From Neocallimastix lanati (nom. inval.) (taxonomy: Eukaryota > Neocallimastigomycota > Neocallimastigomycetes > Neocallimastigales > Neocallimastigaceae): 64,000 nt of DNA. The notes beneath the pieces are model-generated. The model did not search any database, was not told where the DNA came from, and saw only the letters and a list, made by a program, of their open reading frames with translations. Positions 39,046 to 54,340 of this stretch are shown piece by piece. Location: the NCBI GenBank assembly GCA_016946835.1, contig JACVTC010000011.1:973501-1037500 (forward strand). The letters run 5' to 3'. The position numbers and the translations under genes are program-made. How positions within the stretch are numbered: position 1 is the first letter of the stretch; every line of letters starts with the position of its first letter.

Positions 39046-42000
39046 GGAAAAGGAAAAAAAAGAAAAAAAAGAAAAAATAGAAAAAAAGGGAAAAAAAAAA
39101 AAAAAAAAAAAAAAAAGACAATTAATATATATTTATATGTTTTATAAAAAAATTTTATTAATAATTTTTTAAAAAAAAAAAAAAAAAGAATTAAATTTAC
39201 CAAAATTGGAAATTTTTAATATATTAAAATGTATTTATTTTTAAATTATTTCTCCAACCTTTTTTTAAAAAGTTTAAAAATAAGTAAAAATATTAATGAA
39301 ATTACAATAATGTGCAGATTTTTTTTTATTTTATTTTATTTTATTTTTTAAAATCCTATAACCTTTCTTTATTATTAATTTTATTATTAAAATAATTATA
39401 AAAAAATTATAAATCCCTTCATAGATTTATTAAGCTTTTTTAATTTAATTAAATAGAAACTTTAATTTATTGTTTTTTAATGTAATATATTTTATTGTAC
39501 TAAATTTCTGAAAAATATATAAAAGAAACTAGAATTCATCGAACGATAATCCTTGAATAATTATTTATATTTACTTTAATATGTATATTAGTATCTATTT
39601 TTCAAAAAAAAAAAAAAAAATAAAAATAATTATTTTAAAAGGTTTATTACTTAGAAAATAGGTTAGAAATCATTGGCAAAATTTTAATAATAAAGGATTA
39701 CTTCATTACAGTATGAATCATTATTTTTTTTCATAAAATATTTTTTTTTAATTTAATTAATAGTCAATTCCAATAATTGCCAATATTTCAATAAAATTTC
39801 ATTCATAATTTTTTATTATATAATTTACAAATAATGTTAAAAAAAATAATTTAATTATTTTTTGATTTCAATTTATTACAATTAAAATATATATAAAAAT
39901 AAAATGACTCTGAAAAGAATATAAAAATAGAAAAAATATTTTCAATAAATGATTATAAATAATAATTCATTTTAAGGAATATTATATTTTATAACAACTC
40001 CATTTTAAATTTAAATTATTAAATCAATTTAAATTATATTGAGAATATAATATTTTACTGTGTTTTTTTTTTTTTTAAATTTTTTGAAAAAAAAATTTAC
40101 ATAAAATTTTTTTTAACAAAATAATATTCAAATACTAATGAAAAATACATTACAATACATATTTATTTGTATATGTAAATGTATACAATGTGTAAATTAA
40201 TGTAATATATATTTACAATTTATGTATACAATAAATTTATGTATACAGTATGTAAGTATAATAAAAGGTATGTATAACACTTTTTTTTTACAAATCAATA
40301 TTATTATAAAATGACAATGCCTAAATTTTCATGTTAATATAACAATTTATAGAGGATAAGGATAAATATATATGTAAATAAATAAATAAATAATAGAATA
40401 ATATTGATTGATTAATAATTAATATAATAATAATAATAATAAAAGATGTTTAAGTATATAAGTTGTAAAGTTTTTTTATTAATTCAATTTTAAAAAAAAA
40501 AAAAAAAAAGATGGAAAAATTAAATATCTGCTTATTTAACAAATGGTTAAAAAAAAAATCATAGTATATTTTTTTTATATAAAAATATTAAATAAAATAA
40601 GAAATAAATAAATAAAATAAAAAAATATATTGAACTTTATATTAATAGATTAAGGACTATATAAATACAGTATATTATAATATATTATAAGGAAAAATAA
40701 AAATTAAATAATAAAATGTATACAATTGTATACAATGTCATTAGTACTTAACCAATTTTATTACAATTTTTATATAAAACAATTTACATATTGTCAAATA
40801 TTGATTATAATAGTCAAATATCATAAGAATTATTAAAAAAATTTTAATTTATAAATTAATTAAAAAAGTATAATGAAATAAATTAAATAGTATTATTATA
40901 TAATAAACTAATATATGAATAATATGAATAATAGTTATTAATAGTTTTTTTTTTTTTTTTGAGGCTAATTTAATTTATTATGTAGTATTAATTCATTTAA
41001 AAACAGAAAAAATAGGAAAAAAACAAATAAAATTTATATTATATACTAATATATTTTGGAAAAAAATAAAATAATTAAATGCAATATAAAGAATAAAATA
41101 TAATAATCATTATAATATATGTTAACAGTATAATAAAAATTTTATAATTGGAAAAAATATTAAATTTTTGATTTAAATGATAAAATATATTGAAATTATA
41201 ACGAATAATTTAAACTTATATAAAGAATAATATTAAAAAAAAAAAAAAAAAATTAATATATAAAATTATAAATACATAAATTAAATTCAAAGTATATTAT
41301 ATTATATATAAATAATATAATTAAAAATTGAAATTGAAATATTCCCAAGGATAAAATAAATATTATAATTAGAATTTTTTTTCTAAACAAAAAAATTTAT
41401 ATTTGTAATTAATGGAACTATAAAAATTAATTTTAAAAAAATATTAAAATTGAAGGGAAAATTTTAATATGAAATTTTAAAATATTTTTTTTTATATTTA
41501 TTAATTTATAATTTTAACATAAAAATAAAAAAATGTAAATAAAATTAAAAAAATATATATAAATAAAATATATATTATAATAAAAAAAAAAGTGTTGTTG
41601 AATTCCATTAAAATAAAAGTATTGTTTTTATATATATATCTCTATAAACTAATAATATAATAATTTATATATTAAAATATTTATAGAATAAAATAATATA
41701 TTTAAAAAAATTATTTTTATTATTTGTTTATTAGTATTCATTTCTAGCAAATATAATTTTAATATAAATATTTGTTATTGAAATATATATTATACTATTT
41801 ATAAATATATTTATATATTTATAATTCTATATACATATATTAAATTTTAAAAATGGTTAGGATAAAAAAATACAAAAAAATTCAATTATTAAAAAAAAAA
41901 AAAAAAAAATTTCTATGTAAATTTAATTAGTATATGTATATAAAAAAATAAAATATCTTTAATAATAAGTTAATTAAAAAGTACTCTTTATCTATTTTAT

Positions 42001-45000
42001 ATTAAATGCTTTAATTTAACATTGATTTTTACTATTTCTAATTTTTAATAAGTCTTATAAAAATATATATATATTATTAATTATAAAAAATTATAATTAA
42101 ATAAATAAATTATATTATAATAAATAAATTAAATAAATTGATTATATTTATTTAATGAATGAAATATTTAATTTAAATAAATTTTATATTATAAAAATCA
42201 AAATAAGCCCAAAATATGATGTATGAAAAAAAAAAATGAAGAATAAAAGGCAAAAATAAATAAATTAAAGAAATGATCCATAAAAATTATAAAAAAATTT
42301 TTTTTCAAATATTTAATAATGCTGTAATAATTATTATTATTAATTTATTTACAAAGTATAAATAATCATTTTCATCAAAAAAAAAAAAAAAATTATTTAA
42401 CATATTATTTTATTTTATTATTATAATATATAAACAATCAATAGTAATAAATATAGTAAAAATATCAAATTTTATAATAATATATATTTAAAATTTTATG
42501 ATGTTATTTATTATTAATATAAAATATATATAAGATAAAAAAATATTAAATATTAAAATAACTATTAACTTTAAAATAAAATAAAAATAAAAAACAATAT
42601 ATATAATAGAAAAGAACATTAATAAGAAAATTAAAAATAAAATAAAATAAAACAAGTTATATATTAAATTGAACTTTAAAAAAAAAAAGTTCTATAATCT
42701 TAAAAATAATTTATTAGATACCACTATTTAATTAAAATAGAAAGTAAAAAAGGATGATTAAAGAATTTTACCACGTGATATATGTAGAAATACGCGTGAT
42801 AAATTTTGATTTTAATGTAGGTAAATAAGTGGCTTAAATATTTAAAGTTTATTAAGTAAATTTGGTAATTTTCAAATATATTAACATATGTATTGATGTA
42901 TATGGCCATTTAATATTATTATAGATAGAATTTTCATTTTTAATTTTTCCCTTAGATCAAATTTTTTTCTCATCTCAAAATTTATAATAAAAAAATTTAT
43001 AAATGGAAAAATTTTAATGAATATATTTTTTTTAATAATTTATATAAATAATTAAATCATTTATAAATAAAGATATTGGTAAAAAAATATATATATATTT
43101 AAATATATATTAAATTTTAATTAATTTAAAAAAATATATATATATAAACTACTAATCTTAATTTTAGAAGTAATGAAAATTTCTCATAAACAAAAAAAAA
43201 ATGAAAAAATGAAAAAATGAATATATATTAAATTATATATATATATATATATATAATTAATTGAAGATAAAATAAAAATAAAAATGAAAAAAAAAAAAAT
43301 GAAAAGTGTACTATTTAAAAAATTAAAAATAAAAATATAAAAATAAAATTTATATAAAAAATAAATAAAATATAAAAAAAAATAAAAATAAAAAAAATAA
43401 ATATATAAATATATATAAATAATTATAAATTAAATGAAGGAAGAAAATAAAAAAAAAATAATAAAAAATTTTTTAAAAAAAAAATTAAATAAAAAAAAAA
43501 AATTAAAAAAATTAATATAAAAAGATAATAATTTGTCTAATTTATAATTTATAATTTACTATATAATAATAAAGGATTTATTTTTTTTCTTTTGTTTAAA
43601 TAATAATAATACTAATAATAAATATTTAAAATTTAAAATAGTTACATAATAAAAATTGAAGAAATAAAAAATGGAAAATATATGAATTATATAATAAAAA
43701 TTATAAAAATATAAGAAATTGAATTAAATTATAATTTAAATTTATATATATAAATATATTTTTAAAAATAAACAATAAATAAATTGAATTAAAAAAAAAA
43801 AAACTATTTTATAAATAATATTATTTATTTTTTTAACAAAATAATTGAACTTTAAAATACCTTTATAATATATATAATATTTTTGATTCTATTTTTTAAA
43901 AAATATATATATATATATATTGCTTTTAATAAATTAATAAACTTTTTTAGCAATGAAAATTATTAGTTACTATAATAATTATTTATTGTATTATCATTAA
44001 TCATAAATATTTATTATTATTATTATAATTATTTATGCAATATTATTATTATTTTACAAACTAGAATTATGGTTATTAATATTGAAGCCAATTTTTATAT
44101 TATTATTAATTACAATACAATGTTTTTTTATTTAAAATATTAATATCTGTACTAAAAATTTTAATATATCTGCATATATTAATGTATTACTGTGCATACA
44201 TTTTAATATATTACGTAAAACTTGTATATCAAATGAAATTTTTTTTAGATATAAATATATAATAAAAAAAAAATTTTTTTATTTGTTTCAATATTGTATA
44301 TAATGTATATATATATTTTTTTGATCGACGGTTGTGGTGGTAAAAACAAAGGAATAATTTTAAATTAAAATAATAATAAATTGTAAAATGGAAAAACAAA
44401 AAACAAAAAAAAAATAATAATTTTACACAATTCGAAAGAAAAAAATATATTTATACAATGAAAGAGAGATTAATTTAATAAAAAATATAAATAAATATAC
44501 AATAATATAATATAATAAAATAAAATAAATATACAAAAATTGCAATTAAATAAAATAATTTAAAAGAAAAAAAAATATTATATTTTTTTTAATATATTGT
44601 AGGATGATAATAATAAAAATTTTTTTTTTACTTATAATAAAAATCCATTATTTATAATTTATTTTATATATTTATATTTATTTATTATAACCTTATTTAG
44701 ATTATTATTATAATTTTCAATAGAGTTTAGTCCTATAATTTGAAAATAAAGGTTTAAAAAAATATATATATATTTAAAAATAAGTTATAATCAATCATTA
44801 TGCGCAATGTAATTGTTTGTATACAAATTGTATTTACTTTTTTTGGTTTTTTATTACATATTTTATATGGAGATATAACTATAGATTTTTTTTTATAAAT
44901 ATAAAGATCGGAATATATTATATATCTTTTTAAAATTAAAAAATATATACATATTTAAATTTAAATATTTATATTATATATTGAGACATATATTGATATA

Positions 45001-46051
45001 ATATATGAAACATTTCTATAAAATAATTTCTATACAATAAAAATAAAAATAACAAAATCTAACTTTTTTTTTAGAAAACACATGATATATTTTAAATTAA
45101 AAATCAGATATATTATATAATCAAAAAAAAAAAAAAATTAAATAATTATTTTAAAAATCTAAAATAGGAATTAACAAAAAAAAATAAAATAAAAAAATTA
45201 AAAAAAAAAGGATATAAAATAGTAATACTAATAATAATAATAATAAATAATAATAAATAATAATTTTATAATTAAAATATATTGGTTTTTAATAATTATT
45301 ATCCTCAAAATATATATAATTATTTTAAGTATTTTCATTATTTATTGGATAATCTATAAAATAAAATAGAAATAATAAAAAAAATAGAAATTACTATATA
45401 TAATCATAATGATAATAATAATGTAATTTAATAATAATATTTTATAAAATTATTATTATTAAATGATAATTAATATAATAATAAATAGAAAAAAATAAAA
45501 AATAAAAATATTAATATATACAAAAAAGAGAATAAGAAAAAAGAATATAAGATTTAAAAAGAAAAAAAAAATTTTTTTTAAGAAATATAATTGTTTCAAT
45601 TAAAACTTTTTTTTTAAAAAAAAAAGGTATATATTTATATATTTTATTATATATATAAATATATATATTAAATATATTTCTATTCAAAAAAAAAAAATTT
45701 TTATTTTATTTTATTTAAATTTTTTTTTAAAAAAAGAAAAAGTAATAAGTATTAATAATAATATATATTAATACTATTTTATATATTTTTATATATATAT
45801 TTTTTTCTATATTTTAATTTTTTTCTAAACTCTAAAATGGTTAATGATCTTTATTAATATCATATGAGAAATATATATATAAATATATATTTATAAATCT
45901 TAATATACTAATTTTTAAAAAATAATTATAATAATAAACTGTTTATAATGTTAAAATTGTATGAATTCATAAACATTTTTAAATAAATAAAAATAATAAA
46001 AATAATAAAAATAATATAAATAATTAAAAGAAAATTAGCAGAAAAAAATCT

Positions 46052-46089
46052 TAATCTTAATGTATATATTATATATATATTAAGATTAA
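46052..46089. repeat. Hairpin with TTAATCTTAAT arms
   Basis: TTAATCTTAAT and its reverse complement ATTAAGATTAA flank a TA-rich loop of about 16 bp. No target duplication is evident. Confidence 0.6.
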
Positions 46090-47641
46090 AATTTTTACTT
46101 TATAAATTTTAATATATATATTTCCATTTATTTATTTATTTTTCTAATTTTATTCTTAATTTTATTATATAATCAAATATAAAAAAAAAAAAGGAAAAAT
46201 ATATATAAAAAAATTATTTTTTAATATTGTATATAATTCAAATAATAAAAATATGTATGACATAAAAATAAAATAAAATAAAAATAAAACCCTATTCTTT
46301 AAAGTTCATAATATTAATATTTTAATTTTTTTTTCTTTTTCTCTTTTATTTCACTTTTTTTTTTATTTATTATTTTAAATAATAATATCATAATTTTACT
46401 AAAAATAAATAAATAATTTAAAATATATATATATATTTATAATAATATTAAAAACTAATACAGGAATTAAAGTATAAAAATTAAAATAGATCAATTAAAA
46501 TAAATAGAGTTAAATAATAAATAATAAAATTCATTCAAATGAAATATTAAAACTTAACACTTAATATTTAATAACATATTCTTTTTTTTTTTTTTTTAAT
46601 TTATTAAATAAAGATAAATAATTTTTTTTTATTTAAAAATAATTGACATAATTGAAGAAAAACAGATCACCCAAATTTTTTTTTTGTTAAAACTATAATT
46701 TATTATTAATAAAAGAAAAAGAAGAAAATTATGAAAATTTATTAATAAACAAATAAATATATCATTAAATTCTAAAATGAAATTTATAAAATTAAATGAA
46801 TGTAAATTTAATAATAAAATGAATAATTTATAGAAATTAAATATTAATAAAAAATAAAATAATAAAAAAATTGAATTTTATAACAATTTATATATAATTA
46901 TAAATTTAAATTTTCGATATTTTTATCTTTTATTTTCTTTCACTAAATAAAAAATAATATTTTAAAAAAAAAAAAAAAGCCTTATGAAATCAGTATATAC
47001 ATAAATATATATTCAATATATACATATATAAACATGAATAGTAAAAAAAAAAAAATTAGTTAAAGGTATCTCTTAACTTTCCTTAAGTAAACCATAAAAA
47101 TATAATATCTTTAAATAAAAATAAGTTTTATTAACATTTTTTAATAAAAAGGAAAGAAGACAATGCAATATACAAGGCAAAAATTAAAAAAATATATATT
47201 TAATTATAGAAAATAATATAATAAATATTCAATAATAAATAATAATATATAAATAATATAAAATAATAAATGATACGTATTAATAGTAAAAGAATAAAAT
47301 AATAATACTAATAAATATATTTATTATTAAATAAAGTCATGATCTTTTTTTATTTTTTTAAAGAAATTAAATATATAATAAATATATTATTAGTAAATAT
47401 TCATATTTTTATAAATGTCAATTAATAAAACTTTTTATATTCTTTAATTACTTCCTATTTGAAACTTTATTAAAGTTTAGTATAATTGTGATATAATAAA
47501 TTATAATATATGATAACTACACTATTTTAATAAATATACTTGTTTATAATCCTATTAAATATATTCCTCTTTTTATTATTATATATTATTTATTATTTAG
47601 TATATTATTAATTATTAATTATCAATTATTAATTATATTAC

Positions 47642-48222
47642 TATTATTTATTATTTATTATTTATTATTTATTATTTATTATTTATATTTATTATTTATT
47701 ATTTATTATTTATTATTTATTATTTATTATTTATTATTTATTATTTATTATTTATTATTTATTATTTATTATTTATTATTTATTATTTATTATTTATATT
47801 TATTATTTATTATTTATTATTTATTATTTATTATTTATTATTTATTATTTATTATTTATATTTATTATTTATTATTTATTATTTATTATTATTATTTATT
47901 AATTATTATTTATTATTTATTATTTATTATTTATATTTATCATTTATTATTTATTATTTATTATTTATTATTTATTATTTATTATTTATTATTTATTATT
48001 TATTATTTATTATTATTATTTATTAATTATTATTTATTATTTATTATTTATTATTTATATTTATTATTTATTATTTATTATTTATTATTTATTATTATTA
48101 TTTATTATTTATTATTTATTATTTATTATTTATTATTTATATTTATTATTTATTATTTATTATTTATTATTTATTATTTATTATTTATTATTTATTATTT
48201 ATTATTTATTATTATTATTTAT
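47642..48222 (+). repeat. TATTATT heptamer satellite, about 580 bp
   Basis: Almost uninterrupted TTATTTA/TATTATT heptamers are broken regularly by single TATATTTA or TATTATTATT variant units. The variants recur at spacings of about 70-110 bp, suggesting higher-order duplication within the array. Confidence 0.95.
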
Positions 48223-49875
48223 TGTTAATATTCTCATATTTAATATTGATTTATATGATTAAATCCAAATCCAATAAAAAATATGTTATTCAAATAAAGT
48301 TTAAAGGAAATGAAAATTTAAATAAACTATAAAAATAAAAAATAAAAAAAAATATAAAAATTAATATATTATAATATATTTATATAAATTAAATAGCATA
48401 TATAAGCTTATTTTAAATTATATATTTTAATTATAACAAAAATAAAAAAAAATTGTTTGATATTTAAATAAAAACCAATCTCAAATACATTCACTAATAA
48501 ATTTTTCCAAAAAAACAATATATATATTAAATAATTTAATTTTTATTTATTTATTATATATATAAAAAATAGACTAATATATTCATTGATCTAATATGAA
48601 AAAAATTTTTTTAATAAAAGTATATTCCAATTCTAATAAAAATTAAAAAAAAAAGAAAAAACAATTAAATTTATATATATACTTGATTATTGTTAAGTTT
48701 TTTTTTTTTTTCTTATTCTTGATTTAATAAATATTTTAAATGTTAAGTTTTTACTATTATTTAAATTATCCTTAATAAAAAAGAAGAAAAGAAAAAAAAA
48801 TAAAATAAATATAATTATATATCGAAATATATATTTTAATAATAAAATTAAATAATAAAATAGAATATTTTTATAAATAAAATAGTTTTATTTAACTCAT
48901 TTAATATTTACTAAAAATAAAAAAGAAAAAAATTTAATAATTTTTATTATTCATTATTTCTCATCTGTTAATGTCTTTTCATATAAATATATGCTATTTT
49001 TATTTTTTTTTTTTTTTTTTAATTATTTTTTTTTAATTTATTATAATACTATAACCAAAATATATTACCAATAGTATTATTAAATATATTATAATAAAAC
49101 AAATTAAAGTTATTTGATTAAAAAAATTACATTTAATGACGCTAATAATATTTCATCTTATTCTAATTGTTGTAATAATTTATATTTACATTTATAAAAA
49201 AGAATAAAGAAAAAAAAAAGATTCTCTATATTATAATATTCATTGTAATGAAATCACGAAATCTCTTTTAAATATTACATCAACATTTTTAAATATTTTA
49301 TTATATATATAATATAAAAATATTTTTATATAAAAATAAATGAATAAAACATATATATATATCTTTTTTTTTATTTTATGTTATTAAAAAAATTTTACGA
49401 AATAAAATGAAAATTTGAAAAAAAAAAAATAAATAAAACTCGTTATAATAATAATAATAGGAAGCCCTAAAACTTATTTTTCTTTTCATAAAAAAAAAAC
49501 AAAACATTTATTTATATATTTAATGCATAATATAATCAAAGTTTTTTAAAATAAAAAATAAATAAAATAAAATAAAATAAAAATGATATGATATTTAAAT
49601 GATTTAATTCGTAATAAACCTATTAAGTACATCTCTAAATTTTTATTTATATTTATATTTATATTTATTTTTATTTTCATATGTATTATATAATTTTAAT
49701 TTATATTACATTTAACTTTTATATATTATCATATATCAAATAATTATTAAAACAAAACTTTATTAATTAAAAATATTGGGTTATTTTTATTATATATACA
49801 TTAATTGTAAAAAAAATAAAATTAATTATATATAATATATAATTTAGAAACAAAATACTTGAAAATAAAGAAGAG

Positions 49876-49935
<60 letters not shown>

Positions 49936-50967
49936 ATTAATCATATTTAAATATTCAAAAAACAACCTTAATTATTTAAAATAGTTGTAATAATCATAAT
50001 AATCATAAGATGATAATCGAAAATGAATATTAAATTAAAAAAATTTTAATATAAAAATTTCAAAAAAAGGTTAATTTTATTTCATTAATAAAAAGACTAT
50101 ATAAAAAATACATATTAAAATACAAATGTAATTAATTTTAATATATGTATACAATTGTATAAAAATTTTTCCTATCCAAATGATCAGTACAAAAATAATA
50201 TATTATACAATATACTATAAAAAAAATTATATTATAATATATATTAATATAGTTTATATTGTATATGTAAATAAAAAAAACCCTAAATTTATAATTAAGC
50301 AATTTAGTATTTCAAAATAGATAATATTTATTTGTTGTGTTGTATTTATAGATTTATATGTTTATTTTGATTAAAAATTTATTTATTTGATCAATTATTT
50401 ATTGATTTATTAACTAATATATATTATTATCTACATAATTCAATTCAAATTTCAAACATAAAATATAAATACTATTTTATAATATATTATTAAAATAAAT
50501 AACAAAAAAAAAAAATAAAACATATAACATATAATATATTTCAATATATAAATTTTACTAATTAAATAAAAATAATAAAATAAAATAGTGATAATTTAAT
50601 ATTATAAAATATACTAATAGTATATACCAATATAAATCATAATTTTTTGAAATATTATTTTTCCATAAATTTTCAAATAACAATATATTAAATATATATA
50701 TATATATTAATTAAATACTATAAATAATATTTAATAATTAAAAAAATTACCAAAGATCATTATAAATGCTGAATATATATTAATTAAAAAACAATTAAAT
50801 AATAATAATAAAATATATTAATTTTTTTTTTTTTCAATTAAATAAAACATATAAAAATATATAATAAATATTGCAGGGAATTCTTAAAAAATAGGAATAT
50901 CCTCAACCATTTTAAACTAAAAAAAAAAATATATTGAGTAATATACTCTAAGCAAATAACTATACTA

Positions 50968-51140
50968 TGTTAGAAAATAAAAATTAATCATATTAAGTCA
51001 ACTTTATTTATTTATTATAAAGAGTTACAAATAGTTAATTTTACATGTTACATTCAATTTATACTAGTACATTATGGGTTATACATTACATTAAATACAT
51101 TACATTTTAATACATTAAACTTAATTCATATATTCTGACA
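50968..51140 (+). mobile_element. 173-bp solo LTR, copia-like family
   Basis: It starts TGTTAGAAAATAA and ends ATTCTGACA. It shares ordered blocks with the element at 35579: TCAACTTTATT, AAAGAGTTAC, CATTATGGGTTATACATTA, CATATATTCT. Flanking pentamers TACTA and TAATA agree at 4 of 5 positions, compatible with an aged 5-bp duplication. No internal region is attached, so it is most likely a product of LTR-LTR recombination. Confidence 0.7.
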
Positions 51141-53608
51141 TAATATATTAATAAATTACAATATATAAAAAATATAATTAAGAATTATATATACAGCAAA
51201 GAAATATATTAATATTTACTAATTTAAATTTTAAAAAAAAAAAATTATTATAAATTAAAAAATTTAATAAATATAATACTTTAATTTTTTTATTATATTA
51301 TTATCCCATTTAAATTTAAATAATATTAAAAATTAAAAAAAGAAATTAATGACTTTAGTTATTCTTTTAATATAAAAAATAATAGTAATAATAAAATAAT
51401 TATCTTTTTATTATTAAGATATAAGTATAATATGGAAAAAATATTAAATAATTTCCGGAAAAACAATATTTAAAAAAAAATATAGAAAAATATATTACTA
51501 AACAATTACAAAAAATAAAAAAATTATAACTAAAATAAAAAGTTAATAAAAAAGAAAAAAAAAAAAAAAAAAGGTTAATTATGAAAATTAAGATATAATG
51601 ATAAAAATAAAGAATCTAATTATAAAATTAAAATATTTAATAAATAAATTTATAAAATATAAAATTATTTTTTGTAATACTTCTAAAAAAATAATAATAA
51701 TAATAAATTTTAAAAAAAGAAAAAAAATTATTAAAAATTTTATAAATTTTCAAATTATCAAAAAAAAAATTCTTTAATAATTTTTTTTTTATTGTATTAC
51801 TTTCTATAATACATAGAGATATTATAATGTATAAAGCATGACTAATAAAAGATCTTTGGTATAAACTAAAATTAAAAAGGTTAAATATATTAACATATAT
51901 ATAATGCAAATATTTATATTATATTATATATATATTTTAAAATAATAAAAGAAATCATTTCAATACTTTTAAAGATATTTAACCATAAACAACCAAATTC
52001 TAATTTTTTTATTAATTCTTTTAGTTTTATATTTTTTATAGAGTCATCTGATTTTTCTTTTTATATATTTCATTTTTTTTATTTATTTTTACTATTTATT
52101 ATTTATTTTTATTTTTACTATTTATTATTTATTTATTTTTTTTTAATAATTAAAAAAAATAATTAAATAAAAATAGGTGATAGGAGTAGATAATATGATA
52201 ATTTTTTTTTATATAAAAAGTAGGAAAATAGTTTAATAATATTTATTTAATTATTAAATATAAAGAATAATATATTTAAGAATAAAGATAAATTAAAATA
52301 TAAATTATATACTAATATATATAGTATATATAAATAATTAAAAAATAACTATATAATAAATATATATAATTAAGTTTTAATATAAATAGACAATAAAAAA
52401 AATTAAAAATTTTTTTTTTTCATTTTAATCATATGGATTAATAGATTAAAAAAAAAAAAATTTTTTTTCATTTTAATCATATGGATTAATAGATTAAAAA
52501 AAAATTTTGTTTTAATTTAAATCTAATATAATAAAATTGAATAAATGAATAAATTTGTTTATTATTATTTTTATTATTATATTTATGTTTATATTAATTA
52601 TTTATTATTAAATTATTTATAATTTATATATTAATTATTTTTAATAAGAGTTTATTTTATATTGTAAAAAAAAAAAATTTTTTTTTTGATCTCTTTATTA
52701 ATAATGGATAAAAAAGAAATTAAAATTAAAAAAAATAGTGGCTTATATAATACAGTATAATATATTTTATAATATATTATTGATAATTCTTGATAATTTG
52801 AATTTAATAAAAAAGAAAAAATTTTAAAATTTATAAAATGGAATTATTAAATAATGAAATGAAATGTTATTATATGAAAAAAAAAAGTGAAAATAGGAAA
52901 ATTGATTAAAAAAAAAAAAGATCTAAAAATTATATATATATAATATTTATTATAATATTATTTTTATTTATTATTATTATTATTTATTATTATTTTTATT
53001 ATTATTATTATTTTACTATTATTATTATTTATAATGGATATCTTATTAATGGATACTTATAATAATAAAGTACATTAACTTTTTATAAAAAATTAAAGAA
53101 TTTTATAAAAACATTATTTCTTTTTTTCCATTTTTATTGGTAATTTTTTTTATTACATTTTTTTTTACGATCATTCTAATTAAAAAAAATTTTTAAAATG
53201 AATTTTTATTTTTTAATATATAAAAATTTAGTATTAATTAAATTAAACTAAATAATAATATTATAGTTTAAAATATATATTAATTATTAAATAAAAAATG
53301 ATTAATTATTCTCTTCATTTTTAAAAATAATACTTTTTTCTTAAAATAAAAAAAATTTTTTATGGAAATAATCCCATTCATTTTATTGATATATTTTTTG
53401 TTTTTATTTTATTAAACTTTAATTTTTAATTTTCATTAATTAATTCAATAATAAAAATAAATAATTATAATAATTAGTTCTAATTTTCTTTAAAAAAAAA
53501 AAAAACTATTTATCTAATTAAATATTTTTGTTTTATTTTTAATAATAATATAATAAAAACGATGACACATCATTTCAAAAAAAAAAAAAATATATATATA
53601 TATATATA
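51141..53608. other. Gene-free AT-rich stretch left of the Ty3 element
   Basis: No gene is visible. It includes a 48-bp direct duplication at 52421-52500, several ATT runs near 52960-53030 and a TA run immediately left of the retrotransposon. Confidence 0.65.
52421..52500 (+). repeat. Two tandem copies of a 48-bp unit
   Basis: CATTTTAATCATATGGATTA then ATAGATTAAA is followed by an A run and a T run, then repeated once exactly apart from homopolymer lengths. Confidence 0.85.
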
Positions 53609-53612
53609 CATA

Positions 53613-54318
53613 TGATAAAGTACACCTTGGTTCACTCTCTTACTGGGAGAAGTTATATAATTTATTTATGAAATTTATTAATATAATATAATTTTATTTA
53701 CTTATTTACTAAATATTTATTTATTTATTTTATAATTTAAATTTATTTAAATAACTAATAATTTTTATAACTTCATATTAAATATTACTAAATTAATTTT
53801 GCTAATAAAATATTTTTATTTTGGCAATTTATTATTATAATTTTAACTATTTGAATTGCAAAGAATTAACATATAAGAATGTATTCTTTATATAATTTTC
53901 TTTAATTATAAACTATTTAAAAATAATAAGAAATAAATATTTAGTTAAATATTATAAAAAGTATAATATAAATAATAAAATATTTATAAAATATAAAAAT
54001 ATAAAAATATTATAAAATATAATAAAAATATAATAAAATAAAATAATTAAAATAAAATAAAATAAAACTTAATTAATTTATAAATTATTTACATATTTAC
54101 GTAACATAAAATTTATGTTATAAATTTTATGTTTACATTAATTTTATGTATTTTTAGAGAATTTATGATATTACATAAATTTATCTTATATCACGTTATT
54201 TCTGGATCATTTTATAAATCATATGATAATTAATCAAGTGATTAATTGATTTATTTTTATGTAATTATTAATAAAATAATTTATTAATAATTAAAGTTTT
54301 TATTTTCATTTTATATCA
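53613..54318 (-). repeat. 3' LTR of the Ty3/gypsy element
   Basis: The 706-bp direct repeat is read on the plus strand from TGATAAAGTACACC to TTTTATATCA, so both ends are TG...CA. Compared by eye with the copy at 61499-62204 no difference was found. It is AT-rich, with one short mixed-composition block at its plus-strand left end (CACCTTGGTTCACTCTCTTA). Confidence 0.95.
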
Positions 54319-54332
54319 TACGTCCCTCCTTA
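54319..54332 (-). promoter_or_regulatory. Polypurine tract of the Ty3/gypsy element
   Basis: In the sense direction AAGGAGGGACGTA lies directly before the 3' LTR start TGATATAAAATG. It is the only purine-rich stretch between the pol stop (54341) and the LTR and is the expected plus-strand priming site. Confidence 0.8.
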
Positions 54333-54340
54333 AATTACAA

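Larger units (their letters stand above)
37429..50967. other. 13.5-kb gene-free AT desert
   Basis: No open frame with coding character, tRNA or snRNA can be recognised. Contents are simple sequence, TA tracts and short hairpins, with a 44-bp tandem repeat at 38867-39045, a heptamer satellite at 47642-48222 and an A run at 49879-49928. Small islands of mixed composition occur near 38070-38110, 42770-42830 and 44320-44350 but are too short to identify. Genes made of very short exons could be missed here. Confidence 0.6.

Noticed and set aside
38832-39203. Minus-strand Phe-rich open frame of 123 codons
   Set aside because: It is produced by the 44-bp A-rich tandem repeat and adjoining A runs.
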